DNA of 64,000 nucleotides from Paracidovorax cattleyae (GTDB lineage Bacteria > Pseudomonadota > Gammaproteobacteria > Burkholderiales > Burkholderiaceae_C): assembly GCF_900104515.1 (NCBI RefSeq), contig NZ_FNJL01000002.1:1-64000 (forward strand), read 5' to 3'. Of the stretch, positions 49,201-60,755 are shown one piece after another. Both the position numbers and the translations under genes were made by a program. The notes below the pieces were generated by a model. It did not search any database. It was not told the DNA's origin and saw nothing but the letters and a program-made list of their open reading frames with translations. Position 1 is the stretch's first letter. The number at the start of each line of letters is the position of its first letter.

Positions 49201-52200
49201 CCGCGCTGGACGAAGGCGCCCTGCGCGCGCACCTGGAGCGCAGCTTGCCGGACTACATGGTGCCGTCGGCCATCGTCGTGCTCGGTCGCCTGCCCACGGG
49301 CCCCGGCGGCAAGGTGGACCGCAAGGCGCTGCCCGAGCCGCCCGAGGCCGCGGCCTCCCAGGCGGGCGGGGCGCCGCGTGGTGAAGCCGAGCAGGCCGTC
49401 GGCCGCGTCTGGTGCGAGGTGCTGGGCCGCGCCGAGGTGGGCCGCGACGACAATTTCTTCGAGCTGGGCGGCGATTCCATTCTCAGCCTGCAGATCGTGG
49501 CCCGGCTGCGGCTGGCCGGCTGGCGCGCCACGCCGCGCCAGCTGTTCGAGCGGCAGACCATCGCCCAGCTCGCGGCCGTCGTGGAGCGCCTGCCTTCCGG
49601 CGAGGCCCGGCCCGCCGGCCCGGCGCGCGGCGAGGTGCCGCTGCTGCCGTTCCAGCGCGACTTCTTCGCCATGCCGATGCCGGCCCGCCACCACTGGAAC
49701 CAGGCCGTGCTGCTGCGCAGCCCCGCTCCGTTGCAGGCACAGGCCCTGCGCGGCGCGCTGCGCGCGGTGGCGGAGCGGCACGATGCGCTGCGCCTGCGCT
49801 ACACGCGGCAGCAGGGCGCGACAGGGGAGGTATGGACGCAGCGCTATGAGGACACCGCCACGGCCCTGTCCGAATGGGACGACGTACTGTGGGTGCGCGC
49901 GGCGGACGGCCCCGCCCAGCTCAGCGCACTGTGCGAGCAGGCGCAGTCCAGCCTCGACCTGGAGCGCGGCCCGCTGCTGCGCGCCGTCGCCGTCGCCCTG
50001 CCGGGCGGCGATGCGCGGCTGTTGCTCGCCATGCACCACCTCATCGTCGATGGGGTGTCCTGGCGCATCCTGCTGGACGACCTGCAGCAGGCCTACGCCC
50101 GCTGCCTCGCGGGCGCACCGGCCGCGCTGCCGCCGGCCTCCAGCGGTCTCGGCGAGTGGGCAGCCGTGCTGCAGCGCTACGGGCAGGACCACGCCGACGA
50201 ACTGGCGCACTGGGCCGCCCTGGCCGGCTGCCCGGCGGAGCTGCCGTGCGCGCGGCCCGAAGGCCCGCGCACCGCGGCCCAGCAGCAGTCCGTCTCCATC
50301 CGCCTGGACCGGCGCGCCACCGAGGCCTTCCTCGCGCAGGCACCCGCGGCCTACCGCACCCAGGCCAATGACCTGCTGCTCACCGCCCTCGCACGCGCAC
50401 TGTGCCGCTGGAGCGGCCACGACCGCGTGCTGGTGGAGATCGAAGGCCACGGCCGCGAGGACCTCGACCCCGCGGTGGACCTGTCGCGCACCGTGGGCTG
50501 GTTCACCTCGCTCTACCCCGTGGCGCTCGACGCGCGGGGGCCGCTGGGCGACGCCGTGCGGCGCGTGAAGGAAAACCTGCGCGCCGTGCCCCGGCACGGC
50601 GTGGGCCATGGTGCGCTGCGCCACTTCGGCACGCCGGAGCAGCGCGAAGCCCTGCAGGCGCTGCAGCGCGCTCAGGTGGTGTTCAACTACCTGGGCCAGT
50701 TCGACGCCCGGCCGCAGGAAGGCGCGGGCGGCTGGGCGCTGGCGCCCGAGCCGGCCGGCCCCTTCGTGGATGCCGGCGCTCCACTCACCCACGAGTTCAC
50801 CGTCAACGGCCGCGTGCTCGCGGGCGAGCTGTCGATGGATGTGCTGTTCAGCGGCGCGCGCCACGATGCCGCCGCGGTGCGCGGCTGGATGGCGGACTTC
50901 GAGCGCGAGCTGCGGGCGCTGATCGACCACTGCGCGCAGGCGCCGCAGGGCGCCACGCCCTCGGATTTCCCGCTCGCGGGGCTGGACCAGGCGGGCCTGG
51001 ACGCGCTCGGGCTGGACTGGGCACAGGTGGAAGACCTGTACCCGCTATCGCCCCTGCAGGCGGGCCTCGTTTTCCAGACCCTGCTGGACCCGGATGCGGC
51101 CGCCTACCGCAACCAGTTGCGCATCGACTTCCGCCACCTCGACACGGACCGGCTGCACGCGGCCTGGGAGGCGGCCTTCGAGCGCCACGCGGTGCTGCGC
51201 AGCGGCGTGCTGTCCCAGGGCGCCCGGCCCCTGCAGTGGGTGGCCCGTGCCGGCAGGCTGCCGTGGCGGGAGATCGATGCGCGCGGCGATGTACGCGACG
51301 CGCGCGATATGCGTGCCCTTCTGGACGCGGTGGCGCAGGAGGAGCTGGCAGCCGGGTTCCCCGGCATGCAGCCACCACTCATCCGCTTCGCGCTGGTGCG
51401 CACCGGCGAGCATGGCCACCACTTCATCTGGACCATGCACCATGTGCTGCTGGACGGCTGGAGCACCTCGCAACTCATGGCCGAAGTGCTGCGCCACTAT
51501 GCTGGCGAGCCCGATACAGCGCCGGCCGGCCGCTACAGGAACTACATCCGCTGGCTCCAGCACCGCGACGCCGAGGCGGACCGCGCCTGGTGGACCGGGG
51601 CGCTGGGCGATGTGGAAGAGCCGACCCTCCTGGCCCGGTGCCTGCCACGCCCCGCACCTTCCGCGCCCTCCGTGCGGGATGGAGGGTCCGCGCGGCCGGA
51701 CGCCGGCCAGGTGCAGAAGTCCTTCACGCAGGAGGAAACCGCGCGCCTGCAGGGATTCGTGCGGCGCGAGCGCATCACCCTCAACACGCTGGTGCAGGCG
51801 GCCTGGGCCCTGGTGCTGCAGCGCCATGCCGGCCAGGAAACGGTGGTTTTCGGCACCACCGTGGCGGGCCGCCCGGCGGAGCTGCCGGGGGCCGAGCGTG
51901 CGGTGGGCCTGTTCATCAACACGCTGCCCATGGCCTGCACCCCCCGGTCCGGCACGGCCGTGGGCGAATGGCTGCGGGAACTGCAGGCGCAGGGCCTGCA
52001 CATGCGCGAACACGAGCACACGCCGCTCTACGATATCCAGCGGTGGATGGGCACGGATGCCGCCGGGCTCTTCGATACGCTCCTGGTGTTCGAGAACTAT
52101 CCCGTCGATGGCGCCCTGCACGCGCTGCCCTCGGGCCTGGAGGCAGAGGTGGCCGCTCAGCGCGAGGAAACGCACTACCCGGTCACGCTGCTGGCGCTGC

Positions 52201-54263
52201 TCGAGCCGGTGCTGACGCTGCAGCTGCGGCACGACCCCGGGCGGGTCGATGCCGCTGCGGCCGGCATGCTGGCAGACCAGCTGGTGCGCGGGCTGCGCGC
52301 GCTGGCGGAGGATGCCGGCCGCGTGCTGGGCTCGCTGGATGTGCTGGCCCTGCCGGACGCACTCCAAGCCCCGGCTCCCGTGGCAGTGGACGGCAACGAC
52401 ACGATCCACCGCCTGTTCGAGCGCCAGGCCCGCCTGCGCCCGGACGCCGTCGCGCTGCGCTTCGAGGACGATGCGCTGACCTATGGCGAGCTCGACCGAC
52501 GCGCCAACCGCCTGGCGCACCGGCTGCGCGCCGCAGGCGCCGGGCCTGAAGCCCGCGTCGGCGTCGCGCTTGGCCGGGGGATCGACCTCGTGGTGGCGCT
52601 GCTGGCCGTGCTCAAGTCCGGCGCGGCCTATGTCCCGCTGGACCCCGACTATCCCCCGGAACGCATCGCCTACATGGCGGGCGACAGCGGCATGGCCTGC
52701 GTGGTCACGCAGGATGGCCTGTGGGACACCTCGCCGCTGCCTGCGGGCCTGGCCGTGGTGGATCCGCAGTGCGATACCGGCGCCTGGCCCGACACGCCAG
52801 TGCATGTGGCGGTGCATCCCGACCACCTCGCCTATGTGATCTACACCTCGGGCTCCACGGGGCGGCCCAAGGGGGCGCAGCTGTGCCATCGCCAGGTAGT
52901 GCGCCTGCTGCGCGGCACCGACGGCTGGTTCCGCTTCGGCCCCGAGGACGTCTGGACACTCTTCCACTCCTGCGCCTTCGACTTTTCCGTGTGGGAGCTC
53001 TTCGGTGCGCTCTGTACGGGCGGGCAGTTGGTCATCGTTCCCTACTGGGCGAGCCGTTCCCCGCAGGACTTCCTGGCGCTGCTGCGCACGCGGCGCGTGT
53101 CCGTGCTCAACCAGACGCCGTCCGCCTTCGGGCAACTGGTGGGCCTTCCCTCCACCTACGAACCGCCGCCGGCCGGCATGCCGGAGCTTTCGCTGCGCGT
53201 GGTCATCTTCGGCGGGGAAGCGCTCGATCCCCAGCGGCTGCGGCCCTGGATCGCGCATTTCGGCGACGCGCGGCCCGAGCTGGTCAACATGTACGGCATC
53301 ACCGAAACCACAGTGCACGTCACCTGGCGCCGTATCACCCGGGCCGACCTGCAGCCGCAGCGCAGCCCGGTCGGCACGGCGATTCCCGACCTCGGCCTGT
53401 GCGTGCTCGATGCAGACCTGCGGCCCGTGCCGCCCGGGGTGCCGGGCGAGCTGTTCGTCAGCGGCGCGGGCCTGGCCCGTGGCTACCTGCGCCAGCCCGC
53501 GCTGACCGCGCAGCGCTTCGTCGCGCACCCCTCGCCGAGCACTCCCGGGGAACGCCTCTACCGCACCGGCGACCGCGTGCGCCGGGGCGAGGATGGCGAA
53601 CTGGAATACCTGGGCCGGGTGGACCACCAGGTGAAGGTGCGAGGCTTCCGCATCGAGCTGGGCGAGATCGAGACCCGGCTCCTGGCCCAGCCGGAAGTGC
53701 GCGAGGCCGTCGTGGTGGCGGAGCAGGGGCCGGGGGGTGCGCGCCTGGTCGCCCACGTGAGCGCCCAGCCCGGCCTCGCGATCGACATCGCCCTGCTGCG
53801 CGAGCGCCTCGGGGAGTCCCTGCCGGACTACATGGTGCCGGCCGCGGTGCTGGTGTCGGACGGGCTGCCTCTCACGCCCAATGGCAAGGTGGACCGCCGG
53901 GCCCTGCCTTCAGCCGCCCAGGCCCTGCCCGGGTCCGGTGCGCCCGGCGAGCCGCCGCGCGACGGCGTGGAGTCGGCTCTGGCCGCGCTGTGGCGCGAGG
54001 TGCTGCAGGTCGATGCCATCGGCCGGCACGACCACTTCTTCGAGCGGGGCGGGCACTCGCTGCTGGCGGTGCAGCTCGTCGCCGCCATCCAGCGGGCCTG
54101 GGGGCGCACCGTGGCGCTGCGCACGGTGTTCGAGGTGCCGGTGCTCGCCGATCTCGCTGCGCGCCTCGCGGCCGACGGCGCGGCGCCGCAGGTGGACGGC
54201 GCCGCCGCGGCCAGCGACCCGGCCCGGCGCATCGACGCCCTGCTGGGGGAACTGGAACTCTGA
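46266..54263 (+). CDS. Dimodular NRPS: C-A-PCP-E-C-A-PCP
   Basis: This is a 2665-residue protein from ATG 46266 ([17 protein letters not shown]). Module 1: C with HHIVSDG (His192), A with [11 protein letters not shown] near 670 and code D-G-E-G-S-G-G-V-T-K (Glu at the third position, as in several hydroxyornithine domains), and PCP Ser1071. An epimerisation domain follows (about 1120-1560; HHLIVDG from His1257, EGHGRE). Module 2: a C domain of the type following epimerases ([19 protein letters not shown] from His1725), A with code D-F-W-N-I-G-M-V-H-K (exact threonine code), and PCP Ser2598. It should add a D-configured modified ornithine and then threonine. There are 27 bases to the next gene. 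Confidence 0.93.
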
Positions 54264-54290
54264 ATCACGAACGGGAAAGACGACCATCGC

Positions 54291-57200
54291 ATGACCACCG
54301 AAATGCACGAGCTCTCGCGCCGCTTCGCGGCCCTCACCCCTGAAAAGCGCCAGGTGTTCCTGGAGCGGCTGCGTGCCAGCGGCATCGGCTTCGAGGCGCT
54401 GCCCGTGGTGCCCAGGGCCGCCGCCGGCGAAGCCCCCATGGCCTACGCCCAGCGGCCCCTGTGGCTCGCGTGGCAGCGCGATCCCGCGTCGCCCGCTTAC
54501 AACCTCGCCGGCCGCATGGCGCTGCCTGATGTGCCGGACGCGCCGGATGCCGCCGCGGTGCACCGTGCCCTGGCCACGCTGGTGGCGCGCCACGCCGCGC
54601 TGCACACCTGCTTCGGCTGCGACGCGCAGGACCAGCCGGTGCAGCGGGAAGACCTGCAGCAGCGCTTCGGCTGGTCGGTGCGCGCATGGGACATGCCGCG
54701 CGCGCAGGCGCAGGAGGCCCTGGCCGCGCAGGCCCAGGCCTTCGCCATGGAGCCCTTCGACCTGGAGCGCGGCCCCGTCTTCCGGGCCTGCCTGCATGTC
54801 TTCCCCGAAGGCGCGCCCGAGCTGGTGCTGTGCGTGCACCACATCGCTGCCGACGGGCAGTCCATCGGCCTGCTGCTGTCCGAACTGCGCGCGCTGCTCG
54901 CCGCATCGGGCGAAGCGGCGCCAGGCCCGGCGGCGCCGGGCGCGGCAGCGCTGGGCTATGCGGATTACGCCGCCTGGCAGCGGCACTGGATGGAAGCCGG
55001 AGAGCTGCAGCGCCAGATAGGCCACTGGCGCGAACGCCTGCGCGACGCGCCGCTCGCGACCGCGCTGCCGCTGGACCGGCCGCGCACCGCACGGCGCGGC
55101 ACGCAGGGCGGCATGGTCACGGCGGTGCTGGACGAGGCCGTGTCCGCCTCGTTGCGCGCGCTGGGCCGAGCACATGCGGCCTCGCCCTACCTGGTCTGCC
55201 TGTCCCTGCTCGGGCTGCTGCTGCACCGCCTGGGCGGCCAGGACGACCTGTGCATCGGCGTGCCCACCACCACGCGGGACCGGCCCGAACTGGCCGGCGT
55301 GGTGGGCCATTTCACCAACGTGCTGGTGCTGCGGCTGCAGGCCGATCCGGCCTGGTCCTTTGCGCAGTGGCTGGAGCACGTGCGCGACCGCTTCGTGGAG
55401 GCCAAGGCCCACCAGGAAGTGCCGCTGGACATGCTGGTGGACGCGCTCTCGGTGCCGCGCGTGCCCGGCCTGCACCCGCTGTTTCAGGTCAAGTCCACCC
55501 AGCAGCAGGCCGCACCGCGCGGGGCGCAGAAGCAGGCCGCGGCGGCAGGGAGCATCTCCGTGGACGAGGTGCATTTCGACCTGAGCGTGGACGTGCTGGA
55601 CGATGGCGACACCCTTTCGTTCGGCATCGCCTACGCGGCCGACCTGTTCGACCGCGACACCGTCCTGCGCCTGTCCGACGGGCTGCGCCTGCTGGCGCGG
55701 CAGGCGGCCGATGGCGGCATCCCGGCCATCGGCCAGGCGGCGCTGCCGCCCGTGCCGGAACTACGTGGCGAGGAGACCGCATGGCCCTGCGCGAGCGTGC
55801 TGGACGCCTTCGCCGCCGCCGCGCTGCGCAATCCTGCGGCCCCGGCCATTACCGCCAGCGGGAGCACGATCACCTACGCGGAACTCGATCGCGCGAGCGC
55901 CGAGTGGGCCCAGCGTCTGGAGGTGCACGGCATCAATGCGGAAGACCGCGTGGCCGTGTGCCTGGAGCGCGGCCCGGAGTTCGTGCTGGCCTGGCTCGCG
56001 ACGATGCGGGCAGGGGCCGTCTGCGTGCCGCTGGACCCGGCGCTGCCGCCTGCCCGGCGCGACGAGCTGCTGCACGATTGCGGCGCCGCCCTGCTGATCG
56101 GCGATCTCCCGCACCCCCCGGAAGGCGTGCCGCAGTGGCGCATGGATTTCATTGCGTCCGGCACGGCGGCCACCGTGCCGCCGCCTTCGGTCCGCCCGCT
56201 GCACCCCTCGCAGGGCGCCTACATGATCTACACCTCCGGCTCCACCGGGCGGCCCAAGGGCGTGGTGGTGCCCCACGGCGCGCTGGCGAACTACGCCCAG
56301 GGCGTGCTCCAGCGCCTGGACCTGGGTGCGGGCCGCTGCTTCGCGATGGTCTCCACCGTGGGCGCGGACCTGGGGCACACCGCGCTGTTCGGCGCGCTGT
56401 GCTCGGGCGGCTGCCTCTACCTGCCCTCCACGGCCGAGGCGTTCGACCCCGATGCGTTCGCGGCCGGCATGGAGCGCTGCGGCGCCGATGTGCTGAAGAT
56501 CGTCCCCAGCCACCTGCGCGGCCTGCTGAATGCGCGCCATCCCGCCGCGGCGCTGCCGCGCCATACCCTGGTGCTGGGCGGCGAGACGGCCGACGACGAA
56601 CTGCTGCGCACCGTGCGCGCGCTGCGCCCGGGCCTGCGCATCCTCAACCACTACGGCCCCACCGAAACCACGGTGGGCGTGCTCACCCATCCCGCGGCGC
56701 CGCCGGACGAGGGCCCGCGCGGGTTCACCGCGCTGCCGCTGGGCCGGCCCCTGCCGGGCATCCGGGCCCACGTGCTGGATGCCCGCCTGGAGCCCGTACA
56801 GCCCGGCATGCCCGGCGAGCTGTACCTGGCCGGGCGCGGGCTCGCGCGCGGCTATGCCGGCCGACCCGGCACCACGGCGGAACGGTTCGTCGCCTCGCCC
56901 TTCGAGGCCGGCACGCGCCTCTACCGCACGGGCGACCGCGTGCGGCTGCGTCGCGACGGCGCGCTGGAATTCCTCGGGCGCGCGGACGACCAGGTCAAGA
57001 TCCGCGGATGGCGCGTGGAGCCCGCGGAGGTCGCCCAGCGCCTGCGCGAGTGCGCCGGCGTGGCCGATGCGGTGGTGGTCGCGCGGGCTCGCGAAACCGA
57101 TGGCGCGATGGCCCTGCATGCCTACGTGGTGCCCGCCGATGCCGTTGCGTCCACCGATCCCGGCGCGCTGCAGGCGCAACTGCACGCTGAGCTGCAGGCG

Positions 57201-58406
57201 GCGCTGCCGGCCTGGATGGTGCCGGACCACATCCTGCCCATCCCCGCGCTGCCGCTCACGCCCAACGGCAAGCTCGACCGCCGTGCCCTGCCGCTGCCCG
57301 CTGCCGTTCCCGGGGACGCCGAACGCGCAGAGGCCCGCAGCGCGCCCCCGCGCGGCCCCCTGGAGGAAGCGATCGCGAAGGTGTGGAGCGAGGTGTTGCG
57401 CGTCGATCACGTCGGCCGCGACGACAACTTCCACGCGCTCGGCGGCGATTCCATCCTGTGCCTCAAGCTGGTCGCCCGCCTGCGCAGGCAGGTGCCGGGC
57501 GGTGCGCAGGCGAGCCTGGCCGATGTCATGCAGTCCCCCACGCTCGCGCACCTGGCGCAGCGGCTGCGCGAACGCTTCGAAGGCGCGCACGACGCCGTCT
57601 GCCTGCAAGACGGGGGCGACGGCGTGCCGCTCTACTGCCTGCCCGGCATGGTCGTGAACACGCGCGAATTCCTGCCGCTGGCCGAAGCGCTGCGCGGCGA
57701 GCGCACCGTGCACGCCTTCGTGAGCCATGTGTACACGCGGCAGCGCTGGCGCGGATTCGCGGTGGAATCCCTCGCGGCCGAGTACGCCGACTTCATCGCG
57801 GCCACCGCCGTGGGCGGCCGGTGCGCGCTGCTGGGCTGGTCCTCCGGCGGCGACCTGGCCGTCGAAACCGCACGGCGCCTGCAGGGCCGCGTGGAGGTCG
57901 CCTTCACCGCGCTGGTGGACGTGCACCGCACGGAGCCCCTGCGCTCCGACCGGCCGCTGTCCGCGGCGGAGCGCGCGCAGGCGCAGGCCCGGCTGGACGC
58001 CTGGCTGTCCGCCTCCACCATGGCCGACCGGTGGCGCGAACTGCTGGAGCGCATGCAGCCCGACGAACGCGACGGCGTGCTGCAACAGCTGATCGATACC
58101 CCCCAACCCCTGCCGCTGGACGGCGAGGGCGAGGACAGCCACGAATACCTGCTCTGGACCACGCTCGACAAGCGCGTGCAGGCCTGCCGGCACACGCCCG
58201 CCAGCGACGGGCTGCCGGTCCACCTCTTCCAGGCGGGCCGCTCGGTGGAAGAGGGCGGGGCGCTGCGCGACTGGTCCGCGCTCGCGGACGTGCGCGGCGT
58301 GCAGGTCGTGGAAGGCGCAGGGCACCTGGACATCATCCGCCAGACGGCCTTCATCGGGGCCCTGCGCGAGGCGCTGCGCGCGGCCGACCGCCTCCCGCGC
58401 GCATGA
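54291..58406 (+). CDS. Terminal NRPS module: C-A-PCP-TE (predicted aspartate)
   Basis: This is a 1371-residue protein. The C domain has HHIAADG (His183). The A domain has [11 protein letters not shown] near 645 and the substrate segment ADLGHTALFGAL; the hand-read code D-L-T-K-V-G-H-V-G-K is nearly identical to known aspartate codes. PCP Ser1054 lies in GGDSIL. The C-terminal thioesterase has Ser1184 in GWSSGG and the final histidine in GAGHLDIIRQ. It adds aspartate, probably the residue hydroxylated by the SyrP-like enzyme, and releases the peptide by hydrolysis or cyclisation. Confidence 0.92.
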   Translation: MTTEMHELSRRFAALTPEKRQVFLERLRASGIGFEALPVVPRAAAGEAPMAYAQRPLWLAWQRDPASPAYNLAGRMALPDVPDAPDAAAVHRALATLVARHAALHTCFGCDAQDQPVQREDLQQRFGWSVRAWDMPRAQAQEALAAQAQAFAMEPFDLERGPVFRACLHVFPEGAPELVLCVHHIAADGQSIGLLLSELRALLAASGEAAPGPAAPGAAALGYADYAAWQRHWMEAGELQRQIGHWRERLRDAPLATALPLDRPRTARRGTQGGMVTAVLDEAVSASLRALGRAHAASPYLVCLSLLGLLLHRLGGQDDLCIGVPTTTRDRPELAGVVGHFTNVLVLRLQADPAWSFAQWLEHVRDRFVEAKAHQEVPLDMLVDALSVPRVPGLHPLFQVKSTQQQAAPRGAQKQAAAAGSISVDEVHFDLSVDVLDDGDTLSFGIAYAADLFDRDTVLRLSDGLRLLARQAADGGIPAIGQAALPPVPELRGEETAWPCASVLDAFAAAALRNPAAPAITASGSTITYAELDRASAEWAQRLEVHGINAEDRVAVCLERGPEFVLAWLATMRAGAVCVPLDPALPPARRDELLHDCGAALLIGDLPHPPEGVPQWRMDFIASGTAATVPPPSVRPLHPSQGAYMIYTSGSTGRPKGVVVPHGALANYAQGVLQRLDLGAGRCFAMVSTVGADLGHTALFGALCSGGCLYLPSTAEAFDPDAFAAGMERCGADVLKIVPSHLRGLLNARHPAAALPRHTLVLGGETADDELLRTVRALRPGLRILNHYGPTETTVGVLTHPAAPPDEGPRGFTALPLGRPLPGIRAHVLDARLEPVQPGMPGELYLAGRGLARGYAGRPGTTAERFVASPFEAGTRLYRTGDRVRLRRDGALEFLGRADDQVKIRGWRVEPAEVAQRLRECAGVADAVVVARARETDGAMALHAYVVPADAVASTDPGALQAQLHAELQAALPAWMVPDHILPIPALPLTPNGKLDRRALPLPAAVPGDAERAEARSAPPRGPLEEAIAKVWSEVLRVDHVGRDDNFHALGGDSILCLKLVARLRRQVPGGAQASLADVMQSPTLAHLAQRLRERFEGAHDAVCLQDGGDGVPLYCLPGMVVNTREFLPLAEALRGERTVHAFVSHVYTRQRWRGFAVESLAAEYADFIAATAVGGRCALLGWSSGGDLAVETARRLQGRVEVAFTALVDVHRTEPLRSDRPLSAAERAQAQARLDAWLSASTMADRWRELLERMQPDERDGVLQQLIDTPQPLPLDGEGEDSHEYLLWTTLDKRVQACRHTPASDGLPVHLFQAGRSVEEGGALRDWSALADVRGVQVVEGAGHLDIIRQTAFIGALREALRAADRLPRA

Positions 58407-58410
58407 AAGC

Positions 58411-58436
58411 AGGCAGGCGCCTGAAAGCGCCTGCCT
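58411..58436 (+). terminator. Perfect hairpin after the last NRPS gene
   Basis: AGGCAGGCGC and GCGCCTGCCT form a perfect 10-base-pair stem with a six-base loop, five bases after the TGA of the terminal NRPS gene. No T-run follows, so it may be a rho-dependent or mRNA-stabilising hairpin rather than a classical terminator. Confidence 0.6.
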
Positions 58437-58442
58437 GAACGC

Positions 58443-58474
58443 AAAAAGGGGAGCGGCGCACTGCCGCTCCCCTT
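58443..58474 (-). terminator. Rho-independent terminator of the receptor gene
   Basis: GGGGAGCGGC and GCCGCTCCCC form a perfect 10-base-pair stem with a five-base loop. On the minus strand the hairpin is followed by TTTTT, giving a classical terminator 25 bases after the receptor stop. On the plus strand it is followed by only two T residues. Confidence 0.85.
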
Positions 58475-58498
58475 CGCGTTTCCGGCAGGCCGCGGGCC

Positions 58499-60700
58499 TT
58501 ACCAGCGGTACGTGGCCGTGGCCACCACCCGGCGCGGGTCGCCGTAATAGCAGTTGCCGTACTGGTCGCAGTTGCCGATGTAGGTCTTGTCGCCCAGGTT
58601 GCGCACGTTCAGCGCGAAGCTCCAGCGGTCGATGTCGTAGCCGATCATCGCGTCGAACACGGTGAAGGACGGCACCTTCGCCGGTGCGGCGTCCAGGTCG
58701 CCGCGATTGGAGCCGGTGTAGCGCGCGCCCAGGCCCACCTTGATGCGGTTTGCGAACCGGTAGTCCACCCAGAGCGCCGCGGCGTTGCGCGACACCGCCG
58801 TGAGCGGCTTGCCGATCTCGCGGGCCGTGCTGCTGGCCGTTATCTCCGCCGTGGGCGTGTAGCTGTAGGAGCCCACCACGTTCAGGCGCGGCATCAGCTC
58901 GGCCGAGGCTTCCAGTTCCAGGCCGCGCACCTGGATCTCGCCGGTCTGGCGCGGCACGAAGTTGTCGTCCGCGGTCAGGTAGTTCTTGCGGCGCAGATCG
59001 AAGATGGCGGCACTGTAGCGCTGCTTGCCGCCCTCGGGCTGGTAGCGCACCCCGGCCTCGTACTGGCGGCCGGTCTCGGGCTTGAACGGCTGGCCCGTGG
59101 CCGGGTTGCGCATGGCCGTGGGCACGAACGATTCGGTGTAGCTCACGTACGGCGCCCACCCGCCTTCGGCCAGGTAGGTCAGGCCGGCGCGCTTGGTCGC
59201 CTTGTGTTCCGACACCTTGGTCTGGCTGCCGTCCAGCCGGCTGTCCACATCGCTGGTGGCGCGGTCGTAGCGGGCGCCCAGGGTGAGCACCCAGCGGTCG
59301 CGCCACTTGATCTGGTCCTGCAGATAGAGGCCGGTCTGCGCGAGCGTGGCGACGCCGTCGTACCACGGCGCGGGCAGCTGCACCGCGCCGCCATAGACGG
59401 GGTTGTAGATGTTGAGCGGGCTCGCGGAGCCGCCGCTGTAGCTGACCTGGTCGATGCGGGTGCGCTGGTATTCCAGCCCGGCCAGCACGGTGTGCTGCAC
59501 GTCGCCCGAGCGCAGGCGAGCTTCCAGCTGGTTGTCGAGGTTCAGCGCGTGGATGCGCTCGTTGCTGCCCGACACCGTGCGCCGCAGCGTGGAGAAATTC
59601 GCCGGATCGCGCGGGTTCGCCGGGTTCACGGTGATGAAGTTGCGGCCCTGGACCGCGGTGTAGTCCACGTCCAGCTGGCCGTAGCGCGCGTTCTGCCGCA
59701 CGGTGAAGGCATCGTTGATGCGGTGTTCGAACAGGTAGCCGATCATCGACGTGTCCATGTCGAACCGGTTGTACCCGGGCTCCCCGGCGAACAGGTCGCT
59801 CGGGATGGTGGTGCCGATGGCCGTCGGCACGAGCGAGCCCACGGCCGGCCGGGTGCGCGAGTACACCCCCGCGCGGGTGCGGCCGAACTGCGACAGCACG
59901 GTCAGGCTGGTGTCGCTGGAGGGCTTCCAGGTGAAGGCCGGGGCGATGAAGGTGCGGTCGTCCTTCATGTCGCCCGCCGGCAGGTCGGCATCGCGCGTGA
60001 GCGCGGTCAGGCGGTAGAGCAGCTTGCCGTCCTCGCCCAGCGGGCCGGAGACATCGGCCGCGATCTGGCGGCGCCCGTGGTCGCCGATCTGCACCTGCAC
60101 CTCGCGCAGCGGTTCGGCCGTCGGGCGCTTGCTCACGGCGTTCACCAGCCCGCCCGGCCCGCTCATGCCGTACAGCACCGACGCCGGGCCGCGCAGCAGC
60201 TCGATCCGCTCGGCGCCGTAGCTCTCCACCGGCCAGATGCCCCAGTTGCCGTTGTTGCGCAGCGGCATGCCGTCCAGGTAGAAGCCCGGCGAATAGGCGT
60301 CGAAGCCGCGCAGCGAGATCCAGTCGTAGCGCGAGTCCGCTCCGTAGCGCGTCGGGATCACGCCCGGCGAGTAGCTGAGCGCGTCCTTCACCGTGCGCGC
60401 GCCCTGGGCTTCCATCAGGTCCGCCGGGATCACCGAGATGGACTGCGGCGTCTCGATCAGGGGGGTGTCCGTCTTGGTGGCGGTCGCACTTCGGCGTGCC
60501 GTGTAGCCGTTCACCCGGCCCGTGGCGCTTTCCTCGGCGCCGCCGGTCACCGTGACCGTGGGCAGTGTGGTGGAGCCGGCGGAGGCTTCCTGCGCCCCGG
60601 CCAGCGGGGTGGACAGCACGGCCGCGGTGCCGAAGGCTGCGGTGATGGAAGCGTGCAGCAGGCGCTGCCGCGCAGGCCTCGCGGCGTAAACATGGCGCAT
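58499..60700 (-). CDS. TonB-dependent ferric-siderophore receptor
   Basis: This is a 733-residue outer-membrane receptor. A signal peptide ends near LAGAQA/QEA, then comes a TonB-box region (TLPTVTVTGG), the plug domain (DTPLIETPQSISVIPADLMEAQGARTVKDALSYSPGV, YGMSGPGGLVNAVSKRP) and a 22-strand barrel ending in TYRW (terminal aromatic). There is no N-terminal STN signalling domain, so it should not send signals to a FecR/FecI pair. AAGGGGG lies seven bases before ATG 60700. By position it imports the ferric form of the siderophore made by the adjacent synthetases. A Fur-like site lies 56 bases upstream. Confidence 0.93.
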   Translation of the reverse strand: MRHVYAARPARQRLLHASITAAFGTAAVLSTPLAGAQEASAGSTTLPTVTVTGGAEESATGRVNGYTARRSATATKTDTPLIETPQSISVIPADLMEAQGARTVKDALSYSPGVIPTRYGADSRYDWISLRGFDAYSPGFYLDGMPLRNNGNWGIWPVESYGAERIELLRGPASVLYGMSGPGGLVNAVSKRPTAEPLREVQVQIGDHGRRQIAADVSGPLGEDGKLLYRLTALTRDADLPAGDMKDDRTFIAPAFTWKPSSDTSLTVLSQFGRTRAGVYSRTRPAVGSLVPTAIGTTIPSDLFAGEPGYNRFDMDTSMIGYLFEHRINDAFTVRQNARYGQLDVDYTAVQGRNFITVNPANPRDPANFSTLRRTVSGSNERIHALNLDNQLEARLRSGDVQHTVLAGLEYQRTRIDQVSYSGGSASPLNIYNPVYGGAVQLPAPWYDGVATLAQTGLYLQDQIKWRDRWVLTLGARYDRATSDVDSRLDGSQTKVSEHKATKRAGLTYLAEGGWAPYVSYTESFVPTAMRNPATGQPFKPETGRQYEAGVRYQPEGGKQRYSAAIFDLRRKNYLTADDNFVPRQTGEIQVRGLELEASAELMPRLNVVGSYSYTPTAEITASSTAREIGKPLTAVSRNAAALWVDYRFANRIKVGLGARYTGSNRGDLDAAPAKVPSFTVFDAMIGYDIDRWSFALNVRNLGDKTYIGNCDQYGNCYYGDPRRVVATATYRW

Positions 60701-60755
60701 CGGAAAACCCCCTTCAAATATGGAATAAGTGCACAAGTGCGGAATGCATACGAAT

